Assembly: GCA_016875735.1 (NCBI GenBank)
Contig: VGOW01000034.1
Span: 1-39,524 of the forward strand
Source of the DNA: Chloroflexota bacterium
Lineage (GTDB): Bacteria > Chloroflexota > Anaerolineae > Anaerolineales > VGOW01
Direction: 5' to 3'
DNA length: 39,524 bases
The notes under the pieces: generated by a model
Told to the model about the DNA's origin: nothing
Database searches by the model: none
The model's input: only the letters and a program-made list of their open reading frames with translations
Position numbers and translations under genes: made by a program
Shown here: positions 27,867 to 36,149 of the stretch, one piece after another
Numbering within the stretch: position 1 is the first letter of the stretch
Layout: every line of letters starts with the position of its first letter

Positions 27867-28778
27867 CTACTCGCGCTTGTAGGGTTTGAGCAGAGCCGCC
27901 GGGTAACTGGCGTTGCGTCCGGCGACGGTAAGCGCAGCAATGGTGACGAGGTAGGGAAGAGCGAGGAAAACTTCGTAGGGCAATTGCAGGCCGCTGGTTT
28001 GCAAACGCAGCTGCAGGGCGAACACGCCGCCGAATAGCAATGCGCCCCACAACACTTTGATCGGCTCCCAATTGCCGAAGATGATGAGCGCGATGCACAC
28101 CCAGCCGCGCCCGGCGATGATGCCATAGGTGAATGCGCCCAACTGCGCCAGCGAGAGGAACGCGCCCGCCGCGCCCATCAACCCACTGCCGATCATCAGC
28201 GCGGCATACCGCACCCGATACACGCTGACTCCCGCCGCGTCGGCCGCCTCCGGGTTCTCGCCCACTGCCCGAATCTGTAACCCGAACGAAGTGCGATACA
28301 GCGCCCACCACACCAGCGGCACAATGGCGAGGGCAATATACGTGAGCGCGTACTGCTCGAAGATGGGACCGAGGATCGGAGTCTCGCCGAGCGGCGAGAG
28401 TCGAGAAAACGGATCGATGGAGGGCGGCACGCGCGGCTCGCCGAAGACGAGCCGAAAGCTGAAGAGCGAGAAGCCGGTGAGCAGAAGCGTAATGCCCAAC
28501 CCCGACACGTGTTGATTCACGCCCAATTGCACGGCGAGGAAAGCCATCAGCAATCCGGCAAGCGCTCCGGCGAGGATGGCCGCTAACACGCCGAGCCACA
28601 GCGAGCCGCTGGCTCCGGCGACGACAAACCCCACGAACGCGCCGAAGAACATGATGCCCTCGATGCCGAGATTCAAAATGCCCGCGCGCTCGCAGAACAG
28701 TTCGCCCAGCGTGCCGAGAATGAGCGGAGTGGCGACTCGGAGGGTGGCGGCGATGAGGCCGATGAGGAAGATGTCCAT
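27867..28778 (-). CDS. ABC transporter permease, nucleoside type (NupQ/BmpC-like)
   Basis: 303 aa, about 8-9 membrane segments. LGTLGELFCERAGILNLGIEGIMFFGAFVGF (21-51) is the signature start of this BPD_transp_2 subgroup, and GENPEAADAAGVSVYRVRYAALMIGSGLMGAAGAF (about 190-224) is the EAA-like cytoplasmic loop that contacts the ATPase. It is the second permease of a BMP-type nucleoside importer. It starts 1 bp after the stop of the first permease gene, so the two are translated together. Confidence 0.92.
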   Translation of the reverse strand: MDIFLIGLIAATLRVATPLILGTLGELFCERAGILNLGIEGIMFFGAFVGFVVAGASGSLWLGVLAAILAGALAGLLMAFLAVQLGVNQHVSGLGITLLLTGFSLFSFRLVFGEPRVPPSIDPFSRLSPLGETPILGPIFEQYALTYIALAIVPLVWWALYRTSFGLQIRAVGENPEAADAAGVSVYRVRYAALMIGSGLMGAAGAFLSLAQLGAFTYGIIAGRGWVCIALIIFGNWEPIKVLWGALLFGGVFALQLRLQTSGLQLPYEVFLALPYLVTIAALTVAGRNASYPAALLKPYKRE

Positions 28779-28779
28779 C

Positions 28780-29847
28780 TCAGGCTCGCTTCTCTCCTCT
28801 CACGAGCGTGACCCGGTAGTTCTGCAACACAAACATGCCCAGCGTCGTGAGCAACAGCGCGGCCTGCACCACGTCGCCCAAATACGCGGGCACGCCCAGC
28901 GCGCGGCTCACTGTTTGTGCGCCGGTGTCGATGAGGCCGATGAACAGCGCCGCCAGCGCAACGCCCAACGGATCGAGTCCGCTCAACGTGGCGATGATGA
29001 TTCCGGTGTATCCGTATCCCGGCGAAATTCCTTCGATCAAATGGAAATGGATTCCGGCCACTTCGCCCACTCCGGCTATCCCGGCAATGCCGCCACTGAT
29101 GAGCGCGGCGGCCAACATCGTGCGCTCCACGTTCACTCCGGCGAAGCGGGCGGCGTTCTGCCCCAACCCGGCCGCCCTCATGCGCAGGCCCAGCGCCGCG
29201 CGCGACATGATGAACCACACGACGATCAACGTGATGGCGGCGACGATCAATCCGACGTGCACGCGCGAGCGCGGAATGAGTTTGAAGAACACCGTGCTCT
29301 CGGCGATCTGCGGCGACTGCGGCCAGCCCGACACCGGATCGCGCCACGGGCCGTTGAGCAGAAAACTGATGACGAACAGAACCACAGTGTTGAGCAGAAG
29401 AGTCGTCACCACTTCGTCCACCGAAAGCTTCACCCGCAGAAGCGCGGGCGTGAGCGCCCACAACATCCCGGCAGCGAATCCGCCAACGATCATCAATGGG
29501 ATGGCGGCGAACGATGGCAGTCCGCCGAGCAGTGTGCCCAGCCACGCGGCGGCGACCGCTCCAGCATACAATTGTCCCTCCGCGCCGATGTTCCAGTATC
29601 CCGACGAAAACGCAAACGTCACCGCCGCGCCGGTGAGCAACAGTGGCGTGGCTTTCACCAGAATCTCCAGCACGCTCATCCGGCTCGAAAGCGGGGCGAT
29701 CAAGAAATGATAGTACGCTTCGAGCGGATTGGCTCCGGCCCACACCACCAACACGGCGGTGAGAATGAAGGTGACGACGACGGCGATGATCGGGATCAGT
29801 GGCCGCACCCACACCGGCGCGGGGACGCGCTCAATCTTTAATCCCAT
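28780..29847 (-). CDS. ABC transporter permease, nucleoside type (NupP/BmpD-like)
   Basis: 355 aa from ATG 29847. About 9 membrane segments. FSSGYWNIGAEGQLYAGAVAAAWLG is the family signature and GLGQNAARFAGVNVERTMLAAALISGGIAGIAG the coupling loop. AAGGAG lies 9 nt before the ATG, which sits inside the end of the ATPase gene (17-bp overlap); an alternative in-frame start six codons upstream lacks a good ribosome site. It forms a heterodimer with the permease gene downstream. Confidence 0.92.
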   Translation of the reverse strand: MGLKIERVPAPVWVRPLIPIIAVVVTFILTAVLVVWAGANPLEAYYHFLIAPLSSRMSVLEILVKATPLLLTGAAVTFAFSSGYWNIGAEGQLYAGAVAAAWLGTLLGGLPSFAAIPLMIVGGFAAGMLWALTPALLRVKLSVDEVVTTLLLNTVVLFVISFLLNGPWRDPVSGWPQSPQIAESTVFFKLIPRSRVHVGLIVAAITLIVVWFIMSRAALGLRMRAAGLGQNAARFAGVNVERTMLAAALISGGIAGIAGVGEVAGIHFHLIEGISPGYGYTGIIIATLSGLDPLGVALAALFIGLIDTGAQTVSRALGVPAYLGDVVQAALLLTTLGMFVLQNYRVTLVRGEKRA

Positions 29848-31339
29848 CGGCCATCTCCTTCGCACCCGACATCAACAGCCCCAACAGTTCGGCGTCGGCC
29901 TCCCCCGCGCGCAAAATGCCCACGATGCGCCCCTCGTAAATCACGGCGATGCGATCGGAGAGGGCGAGAATCTCATCGAGGTCTTCCGAGATGAGCAGAA
30001 CCGCCGCGCCGCGGTCGCGCTGTTCGAGCAGTTTGCCGCGCACGTAATCGGTCGCGCCCACGTCGAGGCCGCGCGTGGGCTGAGCGGCGATGACGACTTG
30101 CGGCTTGCGCGAGAGCGCCCGCGCCAGAATCGCTTTTTGCATGTTGCCGCCGGAAAGCGCGCGGATGCGAGTCGTCGGCGCGGCTTTGATTTGATATTCG
30201 GCGATCAGTTTTTCGGCGTTCTCGCGGATGCGGCGATGATCGAGCATCCCGTTGGCGGTGAAGTCTTGCAAATTTTCGAGCGCGAGATTCTCCGCCACCG
30301 TTAACTCGCCGACGACTCCCTCGTGCCGATCTTCGGGGATGCGGCCAACTCCGGCGGCGGCCAGTTGTGAGGGGGAAGCGTGGGTGAGGTTCCGGCCCCC
30401 CACGCGAAGGTTGCCGGCCTTCGGCTTCAACGTCCCGGCCAGCGCTTGCGTCAGTTCGGTTTGCCCGTTGCCCGACACGCCGGCGATCCCCAACACTTCT
30501 CCAGCGCGCACGTCAAACGACAGGCCTTTGAGGGCCGGCCAACCTTTTTTGTCGAGGACGAGCAAACCATCCACGCGCAGCAGCGGCTCGCCCTGCGCGC
30601 GCGCGCCCTCTTTCGTCACGCCGAACGTTTCGCGCCCCACCATCATCCGCGCCAATTCTTTTTGCGTCGTCGCGCTTTTATTCACCGTGCCCGCCGCGCG
30701 CCCGCCGCGCAGAACGGTGATGCGCTGGCACACGGCCATCACTTCGTTGAGTTTGTGCGAAATGAAAATGACCGACAGCCCCTCACTCTGCAACCGCCTC
30801 AGAGTCTCGAACAGCACGTCCACTTCCTGCGGCACGAGCACCGCCGTCGGCTCGTCGAGGATGAGCACGCGGGCGTTGCGATAGAGGGCTTTGAAGATTT
30901 CGACCCTCTGCCGCTCGCCGACCGAGAGATGGCGAACCAATGCATCGGGGTTGATCTCGATTCCGAATCGGGCGGCGGAGTCGGCCACCTTTTGGCGAGC
31001 GGCTTTTGGATCGAAGGCGAGGCCGCCAGCCTGTCCGAGCGACACGTTCTCGGTGACGGTGAGGGTGGGCACGAGGGTGAAGTGCTGCGTGACCATGCCG
31101 ATGCCGAGTCCGATGGCGTCTTTGGGCGAGGCGATGTGCGCCGGTTGGCCGCCGACGACTATCTCGCCCGAGTCGGCGCGATAGAGGCCGTAGAGGATGC
31201 GCATGAGCGTGGTTTTGCCCGCGCCGTTCTCGCCGAGCAGGGCATGAATCTCGCCGGGCGCGAGATCGAAGTTGACGTTGTCGTTGGCTAACAGAGCGCC
31301 GAACCGTTTGGTGACGCTCCGCATTTCGATGGCGTGCAT
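29831..31339 (-). CDS. ABC transporter ATP-binding protein, two nucleotide-binding domains (NupO/BmpB-like)
   Basis: 502 aa. First domain: Walker A GENGAGKTT (about 36-44), signature LSVGERQRVEI and Walker B VLILDEPTA. Second domain: a degenerate Walker A GVSGNGQTE (Lys missing), signature LSGGNMQKAILARAL, and QPTRGLD in place of a normal Walker B. One active and one degenerate site is normal for the RbsA/NupO class. The start at 31339 is preferred over ATG 31354 because the latter lies in the stem of the hairpin at 31352-31391; neither has a strong Shine-Dalgarno, so the start is uncertain by a few codons. Confidence 0.92.
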   Translation of the reverse strand: MHAIEMRSVTKRFGALLANDNVNFDLAPGEIHALLGENGAGKTTLMRILYGLYRADSGEIVVGGQPAHIASPKDAIGLGIGMVTQHFTLVPTLTVTENVSLGQAGGLAFDPKAARQKVADSAARFGIEINPDALVRHLSVGERQRVEIFKALYRNARVLILDEPTAVLVPQEVDVLFETLRRLQSEGLSVIFISHKLNEVMAVCQRITVLRGGRAAGTVNKSATTQKELARMMVGRETFGVTKEGARAQGEPLLRVDGLLVLDKKGWPALKGLSFDVRAGEVLGIAGVSGNGQTELTQALAGTLKPKAGNLRVGGRNLTHASPSQLAAAGVGRIPEDRHEGVVGELTVAENLALENLQDFTANGMLDHRRIRENAEKLIAEYQIKAAPTTRIRALSGGNMQKAILARALSRKPQVVIAAQPTRGLDVGATDYVRGKLLEQRDRGAAVLLISEDLDEILALSDRIAVIYEGRIVGILRAGEADAELLGLLMSGAKEMADGIKD

Positions 31340-31351
31340 AAGGGGGATCAT

Positions 31352-31391
31352 CACCCCAACCCCTCTCCCTGTGAGAGAGGGGTTGGGGGTG
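31352..31391. repeat. strong stem-loop between lipoprotein and ATPase genes
   Basis: CACCCCAACCCCTCT-type arm (31352-31368) faces its complement (31376-31391) with a loop of about 8 nt. It sits directly behind the solute-binding-protein stop codon. Such a stem often stabilises the upstream binding-protein message and reduces downstream expression; that role here is inferred. Confidence 0.8.
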
Positions 31392-31405
31392 AGGGCGGGA
31401 GAACT

Positions 31406-32509
31406 TTAGTTGACGGGCTGTGGCTGTTGCTCGTCGATGTCCACGCGGAAGAGGCCGCTCTTGATCTGCTCTTCTCTTTCTTTGACCATTGCCGCAAGGT
31501 CAGCCGGTATCTTGCTTTCGGTGGCGTGGAAGGGGGCGAGGCTCGCGCCGCCTTTGGCCACCATGCTGAAGTCTTTCAAGTCTTGCGCGGTGTAGGCGCC
31601 GCTCGCCACTTGATTGATGATGTAATCCACGGTGGGGTTCATGTTCCACACCGGGCTGCTCACCACGAAGTCGGGCGCGAGATCGCTCTGATCGCTCATA
31701 TTGCCGAAGGCGAACAGGCTGTTCTCCTGCGCCGCCTCGATCACGCCGAAGCGCTCGGCGTACAACACATCCGCGCCGGAATCGATCTGGGCCAGCGCGG
31801 CTTCTTTGGCCGCCGCCGGATCGAACCACGAGTTGATGAACGTCACCAGCACTTTGGCTTCGGGGTTCACCGATTTGGCCCCGGCGACGAAGGCGTTGAC
31901 CAGCCGGTTCACTTCGGGCACCGGGTGGCCGCCCACCACGCCGATGGTATTGCTTTGGGTGAGGCCTCCGGCCAACATGCCGCACAGGTAGGCCGGTTCA
32001 TGAATCCAATTGTCGAACACCGACACGTTCGGCTCCGACGGCCCGAGGCCCGAGCCGAAGACGAAGGCAATGTCGGGGTAATCGGCGGCCACGCGGCGCA
32101 CGGCCTCTTCGTTGCCGAAGGCGTCGCCGAAGATGATGTTCGGTTGCTGTTGCTCGGAGACTTCGCGCAGCACGCGCTCCATATCTCCGGCGTAACCGAT
32201 GTCGTCGGTGTAGGTGTATTCGATCTTGCCCTCGTCCTGCGCCGCCAGCAGAGCGGAGTGGATCACGCCGTCCCACGGCTCTTCGATGGGCGTGGCGAAC
32301 GCGCCGAACACTTTCAGTTTTGCGGCAGGGGCTTCGGTGGGAATGACGGTGACTTGCACCTCAACTTGTTTGGTCACTTCGACTTGCACTTGCTGGGTGA
32401 CCACCACCGTTTCAACAACTTTCTCCGGCGTCGGCGTGGCGCACCCGGCCGCGAGGCCGACGAGCAGAATGCCGAGCGCCAGCAACGACCACAATGCTTT
32501 TTTGGACAT
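31406..32509 (-). CDS. BMP-family nucleoside-binding lipoprotein
   Basis: 367 aa. A lipoprotein signal ends at the lipobox LAAGC with the lipidated Cys at 23. A Val/Thr/Gln-rich linker (about 30-60) follows, a style common in Chloroflexota binding proteins. The BMP/PnrA domain starts KLKVFGAFATPIEEPWDGVI near 66; FGSGLGPSEPNVSVFDNWIHEPAYLCGMLAGGLTQSNTIGVVGG, VNAFVAGAKSVNPEAKVLVTFINSWFDPAAAKEAALAQI and ADVLYAERFGVIEAA are family landmarks. It captures nucleosides for the ABC importer encoded downstream. Gene order here is lipoprotein, ATPase, permease, permease. GAGGAGG lies 10 nt before the ATG. A leader with an unusual ribosome site lies upstream. Confidence 0.93.
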   Translation of the reverse strand: MSKKALWSLLALGILLVGLAAGCATPTPEKVVETVVVTQQVQVEVTKQVEVQVTVIPTEAPAAKLKVFGAFATPIEEPWDGVIHSALLAAQDEGKIEYTYTDDIGYAGDMERVLREVSEQQQPNIIFGDAFGNEEAVRRVAADYPDIAFVFGSGLGPSEPNVSVFDNWIHEPAYLCGMLAGGLTQSNTIGVVGGHPVPEVNRLVNAFVAGAKSVNPEAKVLVTFINSWFDPAAAKEAALAQIDSGADVLYAERFGVIEAAQENSLFAFGNMSDQSDLAPDFVVSSPVWNMNPTVDYIINQVASGAYTAQDLKDFSMVAKGGASLAPFHATESKIPADLAAMVKEREEQIKSGLFRVDIDEQQPQPVN

Positions 32510-32550
32510 GAGTTTTCCTCCTCGATTCTCTGTTGGGCCTATGAGTTAAT

Positions 32551-32604
32551 CTATGTCGCTCGTGATCCGTGAGAAGTCATCGCTTGCGAGTGATCACCTC
32601 CTTT
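32551..32604 (-). promoter_or_regulatory. leader with perfect anti-16S match and a 9-codon mini-gene
   Basis: On the minus strand 32604-32591 reads AAAGGAGGTGATCA, a full complement of the usual 16S rRNA 3' tail. Sixteen bases after GGAGG comes an ATG (32580) opening a 9-codon frame MTSHGSRAT that stops at 32551, 42 bp before the lipoprotein ATG at 32509. The spacing is longer than usual. It could be an upstream peptide controlling the importer, or chance. Confidence 0.35.
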
Positions 32605-32612
32605 GTTGCTCA

Positions 32613-32643
32613 AACTTCACAGGTCTTTGAGACCCGCGAGGTT
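32613..32643 (-). terminator. stem-loop behind the deaminase gene
   Basis: Arms of 14 nt (minus strand AACCTCGCGGGTCT and its near complement) with a 3-nt loop; on the minus strand only one mismatch and two G-U pairs. It starts 4 bp after the deaminase stop codon. The T tract after it is weak, so termination is plausible but not certain. Confidence 0.45.
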
Positions 32644-32646
32644 TTT

Positions 32647-33087
32647 CTAATCTTCGCCAATATCCTCGTTCCACAATTCGGGGTTGTTCTTGATGAACTC
32701 GCGCATCAACTGGATGCACTCTTCGTTCTGCAACACCGTCACCTCCACGCCGCGCGAGCGCAAGTGATCCTCGTCGCCCATGAAGGTGGCGTTCTCGCCG
32801 ACGATCACCTTTTTGATTCCGTAGAGCACGATAGCGCCGCTGCACATGGGGCACGGCGAGAGGGTGGTGTACAGCGTTGATTCGTAATAGACCTTTGCTT
32901 TTTGGCGGCCGGCGTTCTCCAGCGCGTTCATCTCGCCGTGATGGATGACGCTTCCGCGCTGGACGCGTTGATTGTGGCCCCGCCCCAGAATCTTGCCGTT
33001 GTGCGCAATCACCGAGCCGATGGGGATGCCGCCTTCACTCAAACCTTTTTTGGCCTCGTCGATTGCCGCCCGCATGAATTCATCCAT
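32647..33087 (-). CDS. yeast-type cytosine deaminase
   Basis: 146 aa. Zinc site H50-x-E52 (HHGEMNALENAGR) and C79-x-x-C82 (LSPCPMCSGAIVLYGIKK), with E52 as proton shuttle. Long stretches follow yeast Fcy1: EGGIPIGSV, LGRGHNQRVQRGS, YESTLYTTLSPC, VGENATFMG, RGVEVTVL and the C-terminal LWNEDIGED. This is the small cytidine-deaminase-fold enzyme, not the large TIM-barrel CodA usual in bacteria. It would convert cytosine to uracil. Some guanine deaminases share the fold, but the C-terminal EDIGE favours cytosine. The ATG at 33087 has GGAGG 6 nt before it. It stands between the xanthine dehydrogenase-type genes and the nucleoside importer. Confidence 0.9.
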   Translation of the reverse strand: MDEFMRAAIDEAKKGLSEGGIPIGSVIAHNGKILGRGHNQRVQRGSVIHHGEMNALENAGRQKAKVYYESTLYTTLSPCPMCSGAIVLYGIKKVIVGENATFMGDEDHLRSRGVEVTVLQNEECIQLMREFIKNNPELWNEDIGED

Positions 33088-33141
33088 TGGCTTGCCTCCT
33101 TCGGTTGTGCGCTCAATTATATGCCATGTGAGAGCGAACAC

Positions 33142-33179
33142 CAACAAAAACGACGGGCGATGTTGCCATCGTCCGCCGT
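33142..33179 (-). terminator. intrinsic terminator of the molybdenum hydroxylase genes
   Basis: On the minus strand ACGGCGGACGATG, loop GCAA, CATCGCCCGTCGT, then TTTTTGTT. The 13-bp stem has one mismatch and one G-U pair. It lies 22 bp after the stop of the large subunit gene at 33202 and 55 bp before the deaminase start. Confidence 0.8.
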
Positions 33180-33201
33180 TCATAGCTCATCGCCTGTCTG
33201 C

Positions 33202-35571
33202 CTACTTCACGATCCCGGCGTCCATCATCGCCAGATACACCTTCTCCGATGAATATGGCGGCGACTCCATTCGGATGCCGACCGCGTCGAAGATGGCGTT
33301 GGCCACCGCCGGGATGGTGGGCACCATCGAGTGCTCGCCAATGCCGCGCGCGCCCCACGGGCCATCGTCCTGCGGCACTTCCACGATCTCCGAGAAGAGT
33401 TCGTGCGGCACATCGGCGGTGGTGGCAATGCGATAATCCACGAACGATGGATTGGTCACCACCCCGTTCTTCAGTTTGAGCGCTTCGAACAGCGCCGTGC
33501 TGATGCCCTGCACGAGTCCGCCTTCCATTTGCGCCTTCACCATTTCCGGGTTGATGGCCTTGCCCATGTCGAAGGCGGCGGCGGCGCGCAGCACTTCCAC
33601 CCGGCCGGTGTCCATGTCCACTTCCACTTCCACTGCTTGCGCGCCGGTGGTGTAATGAACAACGGCGCGCGGCCCCTGCCCGGTTTCCGCGTCTAACCCG
33701 GTAACGTAGGTGGGCATGAAACTGCCGCGCCCCAGCACCGGCTTCCCGATCCATCCATCGCCCTTCGGATTCGGCAACCCGTAGATCACCATATTCTTCA
33801 GCGGCATCGACTCTTCGGTCTTGTACGAGATCACGTTGCCGTTGACGATGTCGAGGTTGTCGGGATCTTCATCCCACGCTTCGGCGGCCAGATCGAGAAT
33901 CTGTTGGCGGGCGTCTTTGGCGGCGGCCACCACCGCGTTGCCCATACTCCACGTGAGCCGGCTGGCGACCGTTTGCCATTCATACGGGCTGTACTTCGTG
34001 TCCACCGGCGTGGCCACTTTCACCCAATCGTAGGGGACGCCGAGCGCGGCGGCGGCCATTTGCGCCATCACCGTAAACGTGCCCTGCCCGATCTCTTGCC
34101 CGCCGAGGGCCACCGTCACCGTGCCATCCTCGCTCAACGTGATCTGCGCGCTCGACCCGGCGTTGGGCGGCATAGCCGGAGCCTTCCACATCATGGCAAT
34201 GCCTTTGCCGCGCCGTTTGTTGGGAGCGCTCGGCTGGCTCTTCTTTCCCCAGCCGATGTCTTTGGCAACTCGGTCGATGCACTCCGGCAAGCCAATGGGG
34301 TGCATCGTCATTCCGGTGGCAACGGTGTCGCCGCCGCGAATGCAGTTGAGCTGGCGGAACTCCACCGGATCGATACCAATGTGATGCGCCAGATCGTCCA
34401 CGCATTGCTCGAGTCCCGAATGCAGTTCGGGCATCCCGAATCCGCGCATGGGGCCGCCCACCGGATGATTGGTGTACACACATATCGAATCCACTTTGAC
34501 GTTGGGCACGTCATAAGGGCCGGTGCCGCTGTAGCCTCCGGCGCGAGTCATGTTCACGCCGTATTCGGTATACGCGCCCGCGTCCCAATAGTATGTGTTC
34601 TCCATCGCCAGCAGTCGGCCTTCTTTGTCACAGCCCATCTTGAAATGCGCCACGAGTCCCTGCCGCACGAAGGTGGTGAAAAATTCCTCTTCGCGGGTGA
34701 GGCGCAGTTTCACCGGGCGGCCTTTCACCGCTTTGGCAATCACCACCGCCAGCGCCTCCATGCTCACACCCGCTTTCGATCCGAAGCCGCCGCCCACCAC
34801 CGGAGCGATCACTTGAATTTTGCTCTGCGAGAGTCCCAACGCTTTGGCGATGAGATTGCGCTGAGCGAACGGCGATTGCGAACTGCCCCACAGGGTGATG
34901 TTGTCGCCCTCATCCCATTTGGCGACCGCCACGTGCGGCTCGATGGGCACGTGTTGAATGTGCGGCACGCGATACTTCTTCTCGACGATAGCCGCGCACT
35001 GCGCCCACGCCAAGTCGGCATCCCCGCGCCGAATCTTGAAATGATTCGAAATGTTCGTTCCCGGTTTGGGGAAGACAAAGTTCACCACTTCGTATTGGCC
35101 GAGATCGGGGTGCAACAGCGGCGCATCGGGGCCGACGCCGAACTCCGGATCGAATACGCCCGGCAGTGGTTCGTATTCGACTTCGATCAACTCCAACGCT
35201 TTCTCCGCCGTCTCTTCATCTACAGCGGCCACCCCGGCCACCGGGTCGCCCACGTAACGCGCGCGGTCGCGGCAGAAGATGTGCCGATCCTGCAAATAGA
35301 GTCCAATGAAACCGGGAGTCTCATCTCCGGTGACGATGGCTTTCACGCCGGGCAAGGCTTTGGCTTTGCTCACATCGATCTTTTTGATCAGCGCGTGCGG
35401 GTGCGGACTGCGCAAAATGCGGGCGTACAGCAATCCCGGCCCGAATTGAAAATCGTCGGCGAACTGCGTTGCGCCGATTGCTTTTTCGCGCGCGTCGAGT
35501 CGGATGACGCTTTCGCCGATCACGTCGGGGATACGGCCACCGTCGTTCGCGCTTTGTTTGTTGTCAGCCAT
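33202..35571 (-). CDS. xanthine dehydrogenase-family molybdenum-binding subunit
   Basis: 789 aa. GGGFGSKAGV at 260-269 and RGFGMPE at 376-382 bind the molybdopterin cofactor; E746 in GARGIGEHS is the catalytic Glu of the family. VGDPVAGVAAVDEETAEKALELIEVEYEPLP (108-138) is the N-terminal domain. It hydroxylates a purine or another heterocycle using water. The NCS2 permease, cytosine deaminase and ureide-type gene nearby support purines, but nicotinate, CO or aldehyde substrates are not excluded by sequence; the loop AYRXCSFR of CO dehydrogenases is absent. AGGAGG lies 5 nt before the ATG at 35571. The gene follows the iron-sulfur subunit by 13 bp. Confidence 0.92.
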   Translation of the reverse strand: MADNKQSANDGGRIPDVIGESVIRLDAREKAIGATQFADDFQFGPGLLYARILRSPHPHALIKKIDVSKAKALPGVKAIVTGDETPGFIGLYLQDRHIFCRDRARYVGDPVAGVAAVDEETAEKALELIEVEYEPLPGVFDPEFGVGPDAPLLHPDLGQYEVVNFVFPKPGTNISNHFKIRRGDADLAWAQCAAIVEKKYRVPHIQHVPIEPHVAVAKWDEGDNITLWGSSQSPFAQRNLIAKALGLSQSKIQVIAPVVGGGFGSKAGVSMEALAVVIAKAVKGRPVKLRLTREEEFFTTFVRQGLVAHFKMGCDKEGRLLAMENTYYWDAGAYTEYGVNMTRAGGYSGTGPYDVPNVKVDSICVYTNHPVGGPMRGFGMPELHSGLEQCVDDLAHHIGIDPVEFRQLNCIRGGDTVATGMTMHPIGLPECIDRVAKDIGWGKKSQPSAPNKRRGKGIAMMWKAPAMPPNAGSSAQITLSEDGTVTVALGGQEIGQGTFTVMAQMAAAALGVPYDWVKVATPVDTKYSPYEWQTVASRLTWSMGNAVVAAAKDARQQILDLAAEAWDEDPDNLDIVNGNVISYKTEESMPLKNMVIYGLPNPKGDGWIGKPVLGRGSFMPTYVTGLDAETGQGPRAVVHYTTGAQAVEVEVDMDTGRVEVLRAAAAFDMGKAINPEMVKAQMEGGLVQGISTALFEALKLKNGVVTNPSFVDYRIATTADVPHELFSEIVEVPQDDGPWGARGIGEHSMVPTIPAVANAIFDAVGIRMESPPYSSEKVYLAMMDAGIVK

Positions 35572-35584
35572 ATTGCCTCCTGCC

Positions 35585-36067
35585 CTATGCCGGTTCGGCG
35601 TGGCCGCGCTTGGCCGCTTCTTTGACTGCTTTGATGATTCGCACGTAGCCCGTGCAGCGGCACAAGTTGCCCGACAGCGCATCGCGGATGTCGTGATCGG
35701 CGGGGTTGGGGCGGCGATCCAGCAATGCCCGCGCCGAGATCAACATGCCCGGAATGCAGAAACCGCATTGCACCGCCCCTTCGGACACGAACAATTCCTG
35801 CAGTGGATCGAGTTGGCTGTCGTGCGCCAGCCCTTCCACCGTGACAATGTCCGCGCCGTCGGCTTCGACGGCGAGAACCATGCAGCTGTTCACTGCCTCG
35901 CCATTGAACAGCACGGTACACGCTCCGCACTCTCCTGCCGCGCAACCGTTCTTCGTTCCGGTGAGCGCCAGTTTGTCGCGCAGCATTTGCAACAGAGTCA
36001 TATTCGACGGCACGTCCACCACATCCGTTGCGCCGTTGATGGTTGTTGTGATTCGATGATAGGCCAT
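35585..36067 (-). CDS. xanthine dehydrogenase-family [2Fe-2S] subunit
   Basis: 160 aa. Cluster 1 is bound by C42, C47, C50 and C62 (GCAAGECGACTV); cluster 2 by C101, C104, C136 and C138 (CGFCIPG ... LCRCTGY). It passes electrons from the molybdenum subunit to FAD. No Shine-Dalgarno is clear; the start could be ATG 36067 or 36076, and the heptad array at 36074-36149 abuts it. All eight cysteines are present. Confidence 0.93.
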   Translation of the reverse strand: MAYHRITTTINGATDVVDVPSNMTLLQMLRDKLALTGTKNGCAAGECGACTVLFNGEAVNSCMVLAVEADGADIVTVEGLAHDSQLDPLQELFVSEGAVQCGFCIPGMLISARALLDRRPNPADHDIRDALSGNLCRCTGYVRIIKAVKEAAKRGHAEPA

Positions 36068-36073
36068 ACGCAA

Positions 36074-36149
36074 CATCAGTAGTCAGTGATCAGTAGTCAG
36101 TAGTCAGCAGCCTTCTTCTGATTTCTGACATCTGACTTTTATCTACTGA
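36074..36149. repeat. heptad-repeat array, inverted pair
   Basis: Five 7-bp units (CATCAGT, AGTCAGT, GATCAGT, AGTCAGT, AGTCAGC) at 36074-36108, then units of complementary sense (TTCTGAT, TTCTGAC, ATCTGAC ...) to 36149. It fills the gap between the FAD subunit gene (stop at 36143) and the iron-sulfur subunit gene (start 36067). Confidence 0.8.
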
